A stretch of DNA of 64,000 nucleotides from Phytophthora quininea (lineage: Eukaryota; Oomycota; Peronosporomycetes; Peronosporales; Peronosporaceae). The stretch covers positions 620,001-684,000 of the forward strand of contig JAAVTG010000568.1 in assembly GCA_011947345.1 (NCBI GenBank), in the 5' to 3' direction. Below the pieces are notes generated by a model that was not told the DNA's origin, searched no databases, and saw nothing but the letters and a program-made list of their open reading frames with translations. Shown one piece after another: positions 1 to 12,219 of the stretch. Position 1 is the stretch's first letter; every line of letters begins with the position of its first letter. Both the position numbers and the translations under genes were made by a program.

Positions 1-1098
1 GCGGAGATGACGACGGTGGTGCACGCACCACGGCGTCTCGAAAGGAGAAGGCGCGTTTCGGCTGCGCAGTGGCCGCGGTGGGGGCGGATTGGAGCGACTT
101 GCGCGTGGCGACGCTGCTGCTGTTGTGACGCATCACCAGATTCGAGGGGGGCAAACTGCTGCTGCTACTGAGGGTCCCGAGACTTTGGTCGTCGCCGTTT
201 CAAGTCGCTAACAAGTCGACAGGTCTCTCGATTCTCTCAAACTGTTCTCGCAAACGGCGCAAAATTGAGTTGGCAAACGCGTCTGGACCGGAAACTGTTC
301 GCTGGTACGCACCCACAGGAGTCAATCGATGCGCAGAGAGGGAGGGCAGACGGTGGGGAGGCTGCGCGCGGACGAGGGCGACAACCGAACGCTGCCGCGG
401 CCTGGAGTCTGCTGCTGCCGAGCCTGTGGACGACGTGAAGGAAGGCGAGTAGTGAGGAGGGATGGGTTTCGCCTTGGCCGTTTGGACGTCCGTGCTAAGT
501 ACGAATGGGTCCGCAAAGAGACAGATCTATACTGGAGCCAAGTGTGATTTTGGGTATCTTGGACGAAACTGGGCAAGTGTCCGGAGCCGTGTCGCTAAAC
601 TGATCTGATGGCGTTCGAGAAGGCGAGCGGTGATGCCGTCGAGTGCCCACGGCTTTTCCTCCGCGCCTGCAGTGCGCATACTGGTAGTCGTTCGGTGTCT
701 CCAGCAGAAGCAACGAGCGGCTCGGGAGGCCCAAGGGCCAGCTGCAGCTGGGGATCAGACCGTAAACGCAAGACACCCGCAGGAAAAGTATCTAACGCTC
801 AGTATGCTTTGGGGGCGCATTTGAGACACTCATCCGACCGCTGTATCGGTTTGCGCGGGGACTCGTCGCCACAACGGCGGCACGACTTCAACTGCTGGTG
901 CTCTTGCTCTTGCTCTTGCTGCTCGCCGTGGCTTTGGAAGGCGCTGGCTTGCCTATGAAAATGGGCATCCATGCCAATGACAGGCTGCGGTCACCAGCAG
1001 CCCAAAGAGCAAGTCACTTGCGGCGTGAAAGCGATCGCTTTTGCCGTGTTGCCGCCAGAGTTTGCGAACCATGACCCCATGACCGCCCTCCACGGTGC
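1..1098. other. No recognised gene
   Basis: Both strands carry short open frames of about 60-160 codons, none with a recognisable domain or codon pattern. A short CTCTTG-type run lies near 900-925. The 3' end of the large IQ/WW gene on the minus strand reaches to 1101. I see no RNA gene or repeat of note here. It may hold the promoter or 5' end of a gene lying off the left edge. Confidence 0.5.
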
Positions 1099-1100
1099 CT

Positions 1101-4100
1101 TTAGGACGGGATCTGCCACGCCGTCTCGTTCGTGAGGCGGTTCACGTAGTAGACCTGGCTCGTGTTGGGGTCGAACACTTCTTCCCACGGCGACTGCGCT
1201 CCGTACGCAGCTTGGTCGGGATAGGATGTGCCATCCGCACCGATCGCTGCAGGCGTCATATTGCTGGACGTATTGTAGTCGTTGTCCCCTTGGTAGCTGT
1301 ACGCATTGGTAGATTGGACGTCGTTGGCATTTCCCCACTGGTCGTAGCTGTAGTAGTTGTCGGTCGCTGCGGTGTAATTGCCACTGGCCTCGTAGTCGGG
1401 GTAGGCGCCGGGGTATCGTTGCTGCCCAGCGCGTAGTTGTCGCTCGGCGCCGGATTGTAGCCCGACATGTCGTAGGCACTGTATTCGGACCCGTACCAGT
1501 TCGACGTGTTGCCTTCCGCAGCGTAGTCTCCGTTGGAGTAATAGCTAGTGCTATCGACGAGCCCCGACGGGTCTGCAGTCATTGCAGCAGGCGTCGTCGG
1601 GTAGGCTTCGTATCCCGTCGAACTTGCTGCAGCTTCCTCCGCTGGGTTGCTCGGGTAGTAGTAGTTGTAGTACGGGTCGGGGTTCTCAACGTTTACCGTC
1701 TCGGTTGTCGGCCATTGCGACTCTGCATTTTCTTGGCTTGGTGCAGGATCGACTGCGGTGAGAGTTTGTATTTCCCCAGTTCTTTAGTAGCGTTGTCAGC
1801 GTTTAGCAGTGCCTCTTCCGCTTTTCGCTTCGCCTCGCGTTCTCCCTCTTGTTTCTTGTACTCCTTCGCACGCTGCTGTTGCTCTGCGCGGTTCCTCCGA
1901 GCCAGCAGCTTCAGCCGCTTCCACTCCCAGAACTGCTCGGCACTACACGACAGATAGTAAATTAGAAGTCAAAGCAAAGCAGTTCGTTTGCCTTGCCACG
2001 TACAGTGAATGATTGATCCACACGGTTCGCTTCGGGTCGAGCGAAATCTCCACGAGGAACATCGCTACCGGAACGTCCTCGTTCGGTTCTTCTCCTCCTC
2101 TCCTTCGCTGTTTCGTGGGTACCGGTGCCTCGTACGGCAAGGCCATTGGCACGATGCCTTCCGTTATACTTTGCTTCAGGTGGATCTCTGCGAACCACGT
2201 ACTATGACGCTCAGGCTCGTCCGCACCAGGATCACCGCCAGATTTCTCCCATCTCTCAAGTTGTCGCCACGCGGCAAGCGGTCGCTCCCTTGGCTGGGAT
2301 TCTTCCGCCGTCAACTTCTTCAAATGCAGCGTTTGTCGATTCCTCACCCACCCGCGCTGATCTTCCGTAGTCCAAAGCTCGTTGGACCCCGGTCGAAGAA
2401 ACCCGATGCCCGGCAACGGGATCCCCACCGTCACGTATTCATCAACGAGCAGCCCAAAGAACCTGGCTCGGATACTCAACTGCCGCCGTGCTAGCGCGTG
2501 CAAACTTCGAAGTCGCCGCTGAACAGGAGAATCCGTGCTCAACGATGGCGCCATGCCTAGCGCGTCTTTTGCTCGAAATCCAATTCGCTTCGCTATGCGT
2601 TTGTCTTCCACGTAACGCAGCCACTGGTCGCTCTTCTCCTTGCGTCGAGCTTCCGCAATACGCCTGGCTCTGAGAATAGGGCCGTGCGAGCGCCAGAAGG
2701 CCTGAATCTTGCGAGCACACCGCTCCTGTCGAGCGCGCAACGCCCTAGCGCGCATTTTGTCCAAATCGGCACGATCTCGCACCTCCTGCTCTTCTTGCAG
2801 TCGCTCGGCACGCTCGCGTCGACCGAGTGTTTGCAGCGGAACAGAGTGGAGTTCGCCGCAACTTTCTACCGGGTGCGATCGAAGCGCACAACGACCACAG
2901 ACGCGACGAGGTGGGTCGCCGCAGACCTCGCATTCCCATTGCACAGCGTCACCGGCACCAAACCTGTGAAGGGGTGGTTGCTCTGAGCTTGGGGCAGTGC
3001 TTTCGTCGTCGGGATTGCACATCGTACAAAGCTCCATCAGTGGTTCTGTCCGGTGCACTTTCAAGCCGCCTCGACGGTGCAGAAACTCAAAGCATACGTC
3101 GCAAAAGAGCGATTCGCTGTTGCTGCGTTCACCTTCGTCTTTCTCCTCGCCCTCGGTGAGTTTTGCCTTCTCTTGATGTCTGCGTTCGCTCGGTTTTGTT
3201 GGGGTGGGCACCACTTTGAATTTCGCCTTGATTGGGAGCTTTGGCATGCAGTCGAGGCAGCGTCGCGATGCAAGTTGAAATTGACAGAGACCACAGAGCA
3301 GAAGACGCTCCAGCTCGTGGTCTCGCTTGGCATCCGTCTGCTTATCTTCACGTTTGTCCGTGTCGTCCTTTTCGACGTCTTCTTCGAGCAGTGCGATCGA
3401 TTTCATTCCTGACTCTGCTCCACTCGTAGGCACAGCCTTGGCCTTGTGATATTTCTCAATGCAATCAAGACAAAAGAATTCGTCGCAGTCGTAGCAAACC
3501 CACTGGGCGCAACGCTCGCAGTTTTCGCGTCCATTGCATCGAGCCTTAAGTGTGCGCTCAGGTGGGGGAATGGTACAGGTTCACCCTTAACATCTTCAGC
3601 TCCAAGAATGCGTGGCTTCAGCCATGTCGAGTAACCCGAACGCGGATTCATCCAGTATGGCAACCCCACGTTGGATCCAGGAACTTTTCATACATTTCTT
3701 GTACTCGCAGTCGCAATGCACGGCGCCCTAGCAACCTTCGGGCGTGTTTTTGGAGAATGATAGCAGCGCGGACAAACTCCTGGTTCCGTAAGTTACGGCG
3801 TTTTTCATCGAGCAAGGCTGCTCCCTTTACCTTGTCGCGATGCCGACCGAAGCACCTCTGCAGATATGTAACATGTCGAGCTAGCGCGTCCGTGATGACC
3901 GCTTCGAATTGCAGCGAAAGCGGTTGCATCGTCCCTTGGGGAATAGCGAACACCACAACAAAGCGAGGACTCGAGCTTCCGTGCCATCGTAGCGACCCCA
4001 CATAAGATTAGAGGCGGGGATTGCTGCGCCAGGGTGATCTCGCCCAAGCGCTCGAGAACACGGACAAACGTTGCGAAATCTAGGGCTCCCTTCGCACCTC

Positions 4101-6789
4101 CTGTGGCCCTCGCAATAGCCACATCCACTTCCACCGACGAAAACAGATCGGCTGCTGCTGTCCCTCTAGTTCCTTTGACAGAGCCCTTGGGATCCCGGCG
4201 ACTCGGAGACAAGGAAGCGGTGATGGAGTTTGCTGATTGCCGGCTATGAGCTGCACCGCTACCCACGGGCTTACCTTTCTTGCTGAGCAAACGAAAAAAG
4301 AGACGGCTTTGGCGCGCTCCAACTTGGTCTGACCGAGAGTCTTGCCATCCAACTCATGCCACACGAACGGTGTCTTCCAGCCACATGCCACCAAAAACAT
4401 CATCTGCAAGACAGGAAATGCCACGGCACCGGGGAGTGTTTGCCACTGCTAGCATCTATCACCTTAACCTTAGATGGCGATCTTTTCGATTTTGATGGCG
4501 ACCGTGTGGATCCATCGGACAAAAGCGGCCGCAACGCATCTTGGAGACTTGCGTGAAGCGATTGCACTGCGAAGGCATCAGCCACGTGCTGTCTACATAG
4601 GCGAAGGCTCTGTTCGCAAAATGCCAGCGTTTCATCGCGTTTTCGAGCAAGTTTCAGTAAGTGCTTCAATCGCGTCTGAATGACGTAGCGATACCGAAAC
4701 CAGCGCTGTATCCAGCATGTAGCTGCAAGCTGACGTTGCCGTTCCAACCGCCAGCGTCTTGCTCGTTGTTGAGTTCGCTTGTGTTTGAACCACCGACTGA
4801 GTTTCCGTGCAGCGAGGTGCCGCTTTCGGACGCGTCTCCATTTCCACCGAAGAATGAAATGCACAAGAAGCCGTTCTGCACGACGCTGTCGAGCCTTACG
4901 CCGTCCAATAATTCCACGAACGCGACGCTGAATTTGTGTTGCTGCTTTGTGTCTCTGAATTACGCGAATTTCCACAGTATGTGCCGCTTTCATCCAAATG
5001 CGAACTTGGATACGTTTCCTCACTCGGAATCGTCTGTAGCAACACTGCAGAGTTCTCGCTGCAAGAACGTCAGTCCTTTGGGTCATTTGTGAGGGGCCGT
5101 CTTTAACAAATTTGAGTGCTGACACTAGACGTACAGGCTTAGGACCTGGAGTGTAGCTTGAAGAGGGAGATACTTTACGCTCTGCAGATGAGGTTGCTGC
5201 TGATTTTCGATCGCGGTTAAACCAACCTGGTTCTTTGCGATGTTGCATCTCCCTAAGTCGTCGCGACTTTTCTGCAAGTCGAGCTCGTCTTGTAAGTTTC
5301 ATGCGTCGCGCCTCGGCCATCAGAAATTGGCGTTGCTGCATCCAGCGGCGGAGGTGCTTTTGAATCGTCACTGCGGCCGAACTTGATCGCTCATTCTCTC
5401 GCTGAACAAGATCCAGCCACTCCCGAATTTGCTTCGCTCGATCGGCTTCGCGTCGCTCTAGAATGCCAAACCATTTGCAGACAGCTCGGGCAATTCTTTT
5501 GGCCGCGTGATGACGACGTAGCTGATAAAGGATTCGGCGCCATTTCGATCGCATCGCATAGGGAGAATCGCTCGGTGGGCGATGAGGTAGCCTGCCCCAC
5601 GTCTTGCGATCATCCACTGTGCACGCGCTTGCTTGGACATACTTCGCAGCAGCGCGAGCTGTACTCGTTCCTCTTGTCGCTGCCGGCGTCGACTTTCAGC
5701 TATCATGCGTCGTATCCGATGCCCGCGATAAATCTTTTGCATGCCAACTGCTGCAAACAATTTTCTTGCGTTCGCAAGTGCGTTCACCAGTGACTGACTA
5801 CGCCATTGGCGCGTGTGAAATGCTCGCTGCAATTTAGTGGCAGCAGTCTGCCTCGCTTGACGATGTTTTATCGCCTTCTTTCTTAGAAAGCGACGCCACG
5901 CCATTTGCAACTTGATCGCTTGGCTCACTCGATATTTGATACGGAAAACTAAAAACTGGCGTTTTTATCCTCCATGACACGAAGTTCACGCCGCAGCTTC
6001 CTTGCTTTCAGTCGAGCTCTGTGGCCTCGATAAACGCGGATGAGTTCCGACACAGCTCGATGCTGAGCTTGCAGCCGCAGTGATAGCGTCACATCCCACC
6101 AGAGTCGAAAGTAGAGCTTGTAGAATCGGTGCTGGAATCGGATCAACACATTTCGTGCAGCTTCTAGTGCTCGATCATTTTCAATGTTGCGTTCAAACAG
6201 AAACTTGGCTGGGAGGATCTTCTCGGCTCGGTTGATCTCCTCTCGAAGCAAGTGGCCCGCACGTTCCACATTCTTCTCGGAGTGTTTTAGCTCTCGCTTC
6301 CGAGTAGCCAACGCCATTTTCATCGATTTGGCGATCTGTTCTGTGTCCACTTGTAAATGATCAACTGCGACTTCCACTGCATCGATCTTGGTGTAGCGAT
6401 CTGGCGAGCGAAGACTATCCGATTGAGTGGCAACAGAAGCCGCATAACTCTGACTATTCGCCGAGTTTTTCTTCGATGACCGAGAAAGCGTCGCCTTTGA
6501 CGAGTGGTTTGTCTCGACTGCATCTCTCAGCTTGGGTTTCTGTTCGGTTTTGGCTTTGCGGTGGGCCAGCAACTCTCGATAAAGCTTCTTAGCATCAGGC
6601 TCCTGTGTTTTGTCGCGCTGCACCCGGGTTGCAGTAGAACCTGTCGTACGAGCACTCCATCTACCGATTCAAGGCGTTGGCCATTTTCAATGGCTCGAAG
6701 GGCTGCTTGCAACTGCACCAACTTGTCCATGGTCTCAGCAACGTCTCTTCAAGATCATCGCATCCAAAGATGGCTACATACTCAAGCAT
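1101..6789 (-). CDS. Giant IQ-motif, zinc-finger, WW-domain protein
   Basis: A product of roughly 1,870 residues, probably a calmodulin-binding scaffold. The start is the ATG at 6789. At least nine IQ-like motifs are visible (for example IQRHKAATQIQRRVRG and CARKIQAFWRSH), spread from about 6.1 to 2.7 kb. An EF-hand/TPPP-like segment (LDFATFVRVLERLGEI) lies near 4.05 kb. A WW domain (DPTWGLPYWMNPRSGYSTWLKP type) lies at about 3.6 kb, followed by Cys/His-rich B-box-like zinc sites at 2.9-3.5 kb. A Tyr/Asn-rich tail ends in a second WW domain (PWEEVFD..YYVN..TNETAW) just before the TAA at 1101. One good intron (GTACGT...TAG, 1943-2003) is seen. About eleven further frame changes sit in homopolymers and are treated as undercalls. 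The cell role is unknown; flagellar or cytoskeletal use is only a guess. Confidence 0.75.
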
Positions 6790-6882
6790 GAACTCAGTCA
6801 AAGAATTGTGCTCTCAACGCAATGAAAAGGCTTTGTTCACCAGTTCTTACATATATCTCGTCTCAATGTTAAGTCGGGCGCT

Positions 6883-7764
6883 TTAGTACTGGCCCGGATT
6901 GCCGTTCGGGTGCACGACACCCACCGTCTGCTGCTTCTCGCGCTGCTCGGTCTGCGTGTTGCTGCCTTCCACGAGGTGGATGTCGCTCATCTTGTATTGG
7001 CATGCGGGGTCCTTGGGGCCGTTGCTCACAATGAGCGGCTTCTCGCCCTTCTTGACGCCGATCGACGTTGCGCACTCGGTGTAGTTCTCGGCGCCGGGCT
7101 TGACGTAGATGTTTTCCAGAATGGCCTCGTCGCCAAAGTTCTCGTTCATCATGACGATACTCACATTCGGGTCCACGCGCTGCGCCTGGATGACCGTCAG
7201 ATCTGCGTACACGTTGCTCATCTTGAGGAAGCGCTGGACCGGGTTGTTCTTGCACGAACCACAAGCGCGGAAGAGCTTGCCAAAGTCCTGCGCGAAGAAG
7301 CCGTCGACCACAACGGTGCCTTCGCCGTTATGCTGGATGATCTTGTCGTCGGCGTAGCGAGCACCACCACCGATCACCTTGGAGACACTCGAAGCGGTGC
7401 CGCCCTTGATGCTCAACGCGTCCTCGCACACGTCCTCCCACCAGACATTGAGGATGGTGCAGTCGTTGTCGTCGCAGTGCACGCCTTCCATCTGGTTGGT
7501 GCCGATGATGGCGTTCTTGAGCGTCGCACCAGCCTCCAGCAGGAACACGGCGGTGGAGTTGCCGCTCTCCTCCTGGCCTTGGCACGTGATGTTGGTACGG
7601 TCGTACGTCTTCATCTTGCCGTCGAAAGTCTCGCCGGCCTTGATGGTGTACGCCTCCTCGAAGCTGACATTGCCCTTGCTTTCGGGCCAGCTGCCGTCGG
7701 GCACGGGGTCGCCGAGGACCATGGCGGCGCCGAGCACAAGAGCCGTAATCGATGCCTGCAGCAT
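6883..7764 (-). CDS. Secreted pectate lyase, family PL3 (copy 1)
   Basis: A 293-residue protein starting at the ATG at 7764 with a clear N-terminal signal peptide (MLQASITALVLGAAMVLG). The rest is the compact PL3 parallel beta-helix: the [10 protein letters not shown] entry, the [12 protein letters not shown] strand, the VWWEDVCEDALSIKG turn and IQHNGEGTVVVDGF are all present. PL3 enzymes cleave de-esterified pectate by calcium-dependent beta-elimination, and in oomycetes they are secreted plant-wall-degrading enzymes. The Asp-rich strands and the later Lys/Arg sites (the RACGSCKNNP.QRF region) look intact, so I expect activity. It has a Gln-rich C-terminal tail that copy 2 lacks. It is the first of three tandem copies on the same strand. 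Confidence 0.9.
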   Translation of the reverse strand: MLQASITALVLGAAMVLGDPVPDGSWPESKGNVSFEEAYTIKAGETFDGKMKTYDRTNITCQGQEESGNSTAVFLLEAGATLKNAIIGTNQMEGVHCDDNDCTILNVWWEDVCEDALSIKGGTASSVSKVIGGGARYADDKIIQHNGEGTVVVDGFFAQDFGKLFRACGSCKNNPVQRFLKMSNVYADLTVIQAQRVDPNVSIVMMNENFGDEAILENIYVKPGAENYTECATSIGVKKGEKPLIVSNGPKDPACQYKMSDIHLVEGSNTQTEQREKQQTVGVVHPNGNPGQY

Positions 7765-8637
7765 ATTAAATCGACTGAGAAGGGTGGAAGGAGGTGCTTG
7801 AGCTCGGTGACGAAAGTGAAAGTGAAAAGACTCTCAAAGACTCAGTAAGAGAGGTCGCCAAAGTTTGGGCCAAACCAGCTCGTGAATTCCGACAACCACA
7901 CGTTTGAGACCGAAAGCAATGCACGTCATCATGTCGGACATGATGCTGCGTCAAAGCGATGGGGGCTTGTGTGTCGACGGGGACGGCAGGCCAATCCATT
8001 TTTATGCCATCACGTCAGGAACACAACCTGCGTACTTCCAGCGGAACGGTTGTGGCTTAAGAGGTGAGAGATTGTGTCGAGTGGATATTAAACCGTAAAC
8101 GCTGCCTCCTCTCTCTTTCCCGTAAATGAACGAGCAGATCAGCAGGCTAATCGCTGGATCTGCCGGGTTTCAATTGACGAAAGCATTGCTGGAGTCGATT
8201 AATTGATTTTACTTCAGGCGAATTGTCCTTGCACCAGGGGTAGAAAACCCATGCTGTAGACGGTCGGGTCTTCCAAAGCAGCATTTGGGCTGATGGAATC
8301 CAAGACAGCAAGTGAAGCACACTCTTGTGGCAATCACGGTTCGCGTTAATTAAATTAATCCCGAGAAAATCCTTGAGATCTGCCCATACGGTCGATCTTC
8401 GTGAGATCAAACCTTTACCGGCACAGATCGGGATGGTCACCGAGTGTTTCTTCGCTTCCATTCGGCGAGGAAACGCAGATCTGCTGCTCGCGGCACATCT
8501 TACAGGTCATAAACATTCCGCTCAGCTAGAACATCGGTATATTGTGAAGCTTATTCACCCTTGTCTTCCTCCGTGTCAACCAGGAACACAGTTCCAGGTG
8601 CCTTTGCTCTCGATTAACTGGAGAACTCCCCGGACAT
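7765..8637. other. Intergenic spacer between pectate lyase copies
   Basis: This holds the upstream region of copy 1, with pyrimidine-rich TTTTCACTTTCACTTTC sequence on the minus strand about 60 bases before the ATG, and the downstream region of copy 2. Short open frames occur but none resembles a protein family. I see no transposon signature. Confidence 0.5.
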
Positions 8638-9501
8638 CTAAACGAACTGGCAAAGCGCAGGTAGTCCTTGCTTTTGGCCCTGCGTTTGATCATTGTCGTA
8701 GAGAATGTGAATGTCGCTGTACGCGTACTGGCACACCGGGTGCTTGGGGCCATTGCTCAGAACCACAGGCTTGGATCCGCTGACGTTCGTGCCTCTCGAC
8801 GCGGCGCACTCGGTGAAGTTTTCGGTGCTTGGCTTCACGAACATGTTGCGGATAATCGCTTGATCGCCGAAGTTCTCGTTCATCATGACGATACTCACGT
8901 TGCCGTCGCGTTCGGTCTGGATGACTTCCAGGTCGACGAGGACGTTGGTCACATTGAGGAACCGCTGGCGGGGATTGCTCTTGCAATTGCCGCACGATCG
9001 ATACAACTTCCCAAAGTCCAGCGCGTAAAAGCCGTCGATCACAACGGTGCCGTATCCGTTGTGCTGGATGACCTTGTCGTCGGCGTAGCGAGCGCCACCG
9101 CCAATGACAATCGACACACTCGAGGCGTTGCCGCCCTTGATACTCAGCGCGTCCTCGCACACATCGTCCCACCAAACGTTCTCGATCCTGCAGTCGCTGT
9201 TGTCACAGTGCACGCCTTCCATCTGGTTGGTGCCGATGATGGCGTTCTTGAGCGTTGCACCAGCCTCCAGCAGGAACACGGCGGTGGAGTTGCCGCTCTC
9301 TTCTTGACCACGGCACGTAATGTCGGATCGGTCGTATGTCTTCATCTTGCCGTCGAAAGTCTCGCCGGCTTTGATGAGGTAGGCCTCCCCGAATCTGACA
9401 TTGCCCTTGCTTTCGGGCCAGCTGCCGTCGGGCACTGGGGCACTGAGGACCATGGCGCCACCGACGAGAAGAACGGCAATTGAACCAAGAGGTTGCAGCA
9501 T
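8638..9501 (-). CDS. Secreted pectate lyase, family PL3 (copy 2)
   Basis: A 287-residue protein. I chose the ATG at 9501 because it begins a signal peptide (MLQPLGSIAVLLVGGAMVLS); an upstream in-frame extension to 9648 lacks signal character. It carries the same PL3 core as copy 1 (VWWDDVCEDALSIKGG, GGGARYADDKVIQHNG, YALDFGKLYRSCGNCKSNP). The C-terminus differs from copy 1 and ends LPALCQFV. The central and 3' sequence is nearly identical to copy 3, while the 5' half is closer to copy 1. This suggests local duplication with some sequence exchange. It probably acts outside the cell on host pectate. Confidence 0.9.
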   Translation of the reverse strand: MLQPLGSIAVLLVGGAMVLSAPVPDGSWPESKGNVRFGEAYLIKAGETFDGKMKTYDRSDITCRGQEESGNSTAVFLLEAGATLKNAIIGTNQMEGVHCDNSDCRIENVWWDDVCEDALSIKGGNASSVSIVIGGGARYADDKVIQHNGYGTVVIDGFYALDFGKLYRSCGNCKSNPRQRFLNVTNVLVDLEVIQTERDGNVSIVMMNENFGDQAIIRNMFVKPSTENFTECAASRGTNVSGSKPVVLSNGPKHPVCQYAYSDIHILYDNDQTQGQKQGLPALCQFV

Positions 9502-9804
9502 CTTAGTGTCGCTTAGTTGTGGTGCCAAAGCCAAACTGGAAAGAAGTGAAGCTTGTAGCGACAAGTGCATGGTGACAACAGTGAACAAGCGAGTTGCTCT
9601 GCGATGATCCGAAAGAAAAGGGAAACGTTGTGCGATCGCACTCATCATCCGCCGATGCCTCTCCAGCTCACCACGGGATTGCGTCCTGCCACTTGTTTAC
9701 TGTGTCTGACCGTACTCATTGCCGTGACAATGATGAATGTCGCTGTTTTGTTTGCTGCACGATTTCGCTGCTCACGGACCGTTGCTCAAAATTAAGGCCG
9801 AGGA

Positions 9805-10530
9805 TCAGCAGACGTTCTTGCCGCTGGACGAGGCAGCCTCCGTGTAGTTCTCGGCGCTAGGCTTAACGAACATGTTGTGAATGACCGCTTCATCGCCAAA
9901 ATTCTCGTTCATCATGATAATGCTGACGTTCGGATCCACGCGCTGCGCTTGGATGATCGTCAGATCTACGAGGACGTTGGTCACATTGAGGAACCGCTGG
10001 CGGGGATTGCTCTTGCAATTGCCGCACGATCGATACAACTTCCCAAAGTCCAGCGCGTAAAAGCCGTCGATCACAACGGTGCCGTATCCGTTGTGCTGGA
10101 TGACCTCGTCGCGGCGTAGCGAGCCACAATGACAATCGCCGATGACATTTGCGGACACGAGCTTCAGATACAGCCGTGCGCGCACGACACATCGTCCCAC
10201 CAAACGTTCTCGATCCTGCAGTCGGACATTTCGCAGTGCACGCCTTCCATTTGGTTGGTGCCGATAATGACGTTCTTGAGAGTGGCGCCTGGCTCGACCT
10301 CAAATACGGCCTTGGAGGTTCCATTGGACTCGGTTTGGCCGAGACAAGTGATGTCCGATCGATCATATGTCTTCATCTCGCCATCGAAAACTTCCCCGAC
10401 TTGACCACGTACACTTCGGTGAAGTTGACGTTGCCCTTGCTTTCGGGCCAGCTGCCGTCGGGCACGGGGCGCCAAATACTGCTGCAGCATAAAGGGTAAG
10501 TGCCACAATTGAACCGAGTTGCGGAGTCAT
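9805..10530 (-). pseudogene. Decayed PL3 pectate lyase (copy 3)
   Basis: The start ATG (10530) and signal peptide ([20 protein letters not shown]) survive, and most of the core can be followed to 9805. Two frame changes near the start (CCCC and GGGG runs) are probably undercalls. True damage remains: the stretch that should read CEDALSIKGG...GGGARYAD is scrambled around 10110-10190, with an in-frame TGA in the natural frame. The protein also ends early at GKNVC, losing the last 40 or so residues. From about 9950 to 10105 it is almost identical to copy 2, so the copies separated, or were homogenised, recently. Confidence 0.75.
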
Positions 10531-10798
10531 GTCGGGTCGATGGTCTTGCGTCAAAGCCAGGGAAATAAGAAGTGGCGGAGCTTGGGGACAGGCAACGTGG
10601 TGCCTATGGCACAAAATCACGTCGAGAGCAAGCGAGTTGCTCTGCGATGAATACCGAAAGAAAAGGCTCGAAAGCTGCAGATCGCACAATTACAATCACT
10701 GCCGCCGATCGCCGTCTGGCCGAGCTCAAAACCATCGGGGATTGCGTCCTTGTTTGCATCTTGTCGCCGCTGCTCGCTCGTGGGCTTATTTGTTTGAC

Positions 10799-12219
10799 TT
10801 AGAATGGAATGTTATTCTGCTGCATGAAGGCTATCAACATCTGCCGCTCGTTAGGGGCAGCATATCCAATTTCTGTGGGGTCATGTCGCGCGCGAGCTCA
10901 GCGATGGCGTCGAATTCGCCAGGCGGTGCAACACTAAAGCCGCTCGGCCTCGCTCGCTTCGAGGGGTCATTCCCTGATGGCGATGGTGCCATCGGTGCTG
11001 GCTCAGCCGAGAGCGGTCTCTTGGCCAGACGTGGATCCCTGCCTGCACGTCGAGGGTCGCGATTAGCCACGCTGCTGCTCGTCGAGGATTGCGGAGGTCC
11101 TGTAGGAGTGGGCATCAAACCCGTCTGCGGCGGCCCAGTTGGAGTCGGCATCAGTCCTAGTTGAGATTGCATCGCATTGGAAGGCGAAGGACCTGATGGT
11201 GGTGCACCAAGCACACCCGTAGTCGCTTGAGTGGACAGTGGTCCAGGACGCGCGCTCCATCTCGTGCCACCAGACTTTGTCGACGCAGGTGCAGGAGCGT
11301 GGGCATTCATCATAGTCGGCGCAGCGCCGGGAGGGGCCATGCCCAAGATGCCAGCACCCATCGCCGCGCGCGGCGGAGGCGGCATCATCCGCGCGCCCAT
11401 CGGCGGCTGATGCATCACTGGGGGTGCCAGCAACACTGGCTGCGTCTCGGTGGACGACGGGATGGGGATCTGCAGCGTCTTGAAGCTCTGCACGATGGCG
11501 TGTGTCAGTGCTGGGTTGGCCATCAAGATGCCCTTGGTGACTTCTGGCTTTTGTCGCGCGTGCTCCTTGAGCTGCACCAGCATGTCGTAGAGCTTCACGG
11601 GTCCCAGTCTCGAGATGGCCGACTCGATGGCGTTGATCGCCATCTCGCCCGTCACGATGGTCGGGGGCCCGCTATCGGCGCCGTTCCTGGCGCCAGCTCC
11701 GTGACGAGTGTGGCTGACCGTGTGCTCTCTCTTCCTCTCTGCGCTGCCGCCAGACTTGTCGCCGCCGTCCGCAAAATCCACGCGGAGGTTGCGGCCGTTG
11801 ATCTCGTAGCCGTTGAGGTTCCTCATGGCGCTGAGCGCCGTCGCGCCATCCGCGTATTCACAGAAGCCGTAGCCCTTGGGCTTGCCGGTCTCTCGGTCTG
11901 TGACGAGGCTGCCCATGTAGCAAAGCAGAGCAGACGTAAGCAATATGACCCTGCTGGATATCTATCAAGGGATTATCCGGAAGAGATAACGCACCGGAAG
12001 TTCATGACGGAGCCAGCCTCCGAGAAGATTTCCTTGAGCATGTCTTCAGTCACATCGTACGGGATGTTTCCGACTGAGAGGAGCCACGGGGAAACAAGGA
12101 GACATGGTCAGTCAAGCGCTTGAAGGGCAGAGGAGTAAGAGGCGGTGGACGGATCCACAGCGGGGTCACACACCGAAGACGCTGCGCTCCTTGGCGGAGC
12201 TGGCGCGGGACTTGCTCAT
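10799..12219 (-). CDS. Cleavage stimulation factor 64 kDa subunit-like protein (CstF64)
   Basis: Three exons: 12219-12174, 12073-11995 and 11908-10799, with GTGTGT/CAG and GTGCGT/CAG introns in the right phases. They rebuild a complete N-terminal RRM: RNP2 is SVFVGNIPYD and RNP1 is KGYGFCEY. After it come the CSTF2 hinge helices ([22 protein letters not shown]), a Pro/Gly/Met-rich linker, and the C-terminal three-helix domain (TPQKLDMLP...[11 protein letters not shown]). The family binds the GU-rich element downstream of poly(A) sites in nuclear 3'-end processing. The frame breaks at a four-base G run (10854-10857, plus strand). Adding one base restores the conserved tail and moves the stop from about 10834 to the TAA at 10799. 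Confidence 0.9.

Noticed and set aside
1256..1582. Intron or separate gene at the end of the IQ/WW gene
   Set aside because: Adding one base to a CCCC run near 1400 joins the frames through a continuous Tyr/Asn-rich tail into a WW domain, so no intron is needed.
6910..9483. Long plus-strand frames (312 and 271 codons) opposite the pectate lyases
   Set aside because: Both lie exactly antisense to conserved PL3 genes and resemble each other only because the genes do.
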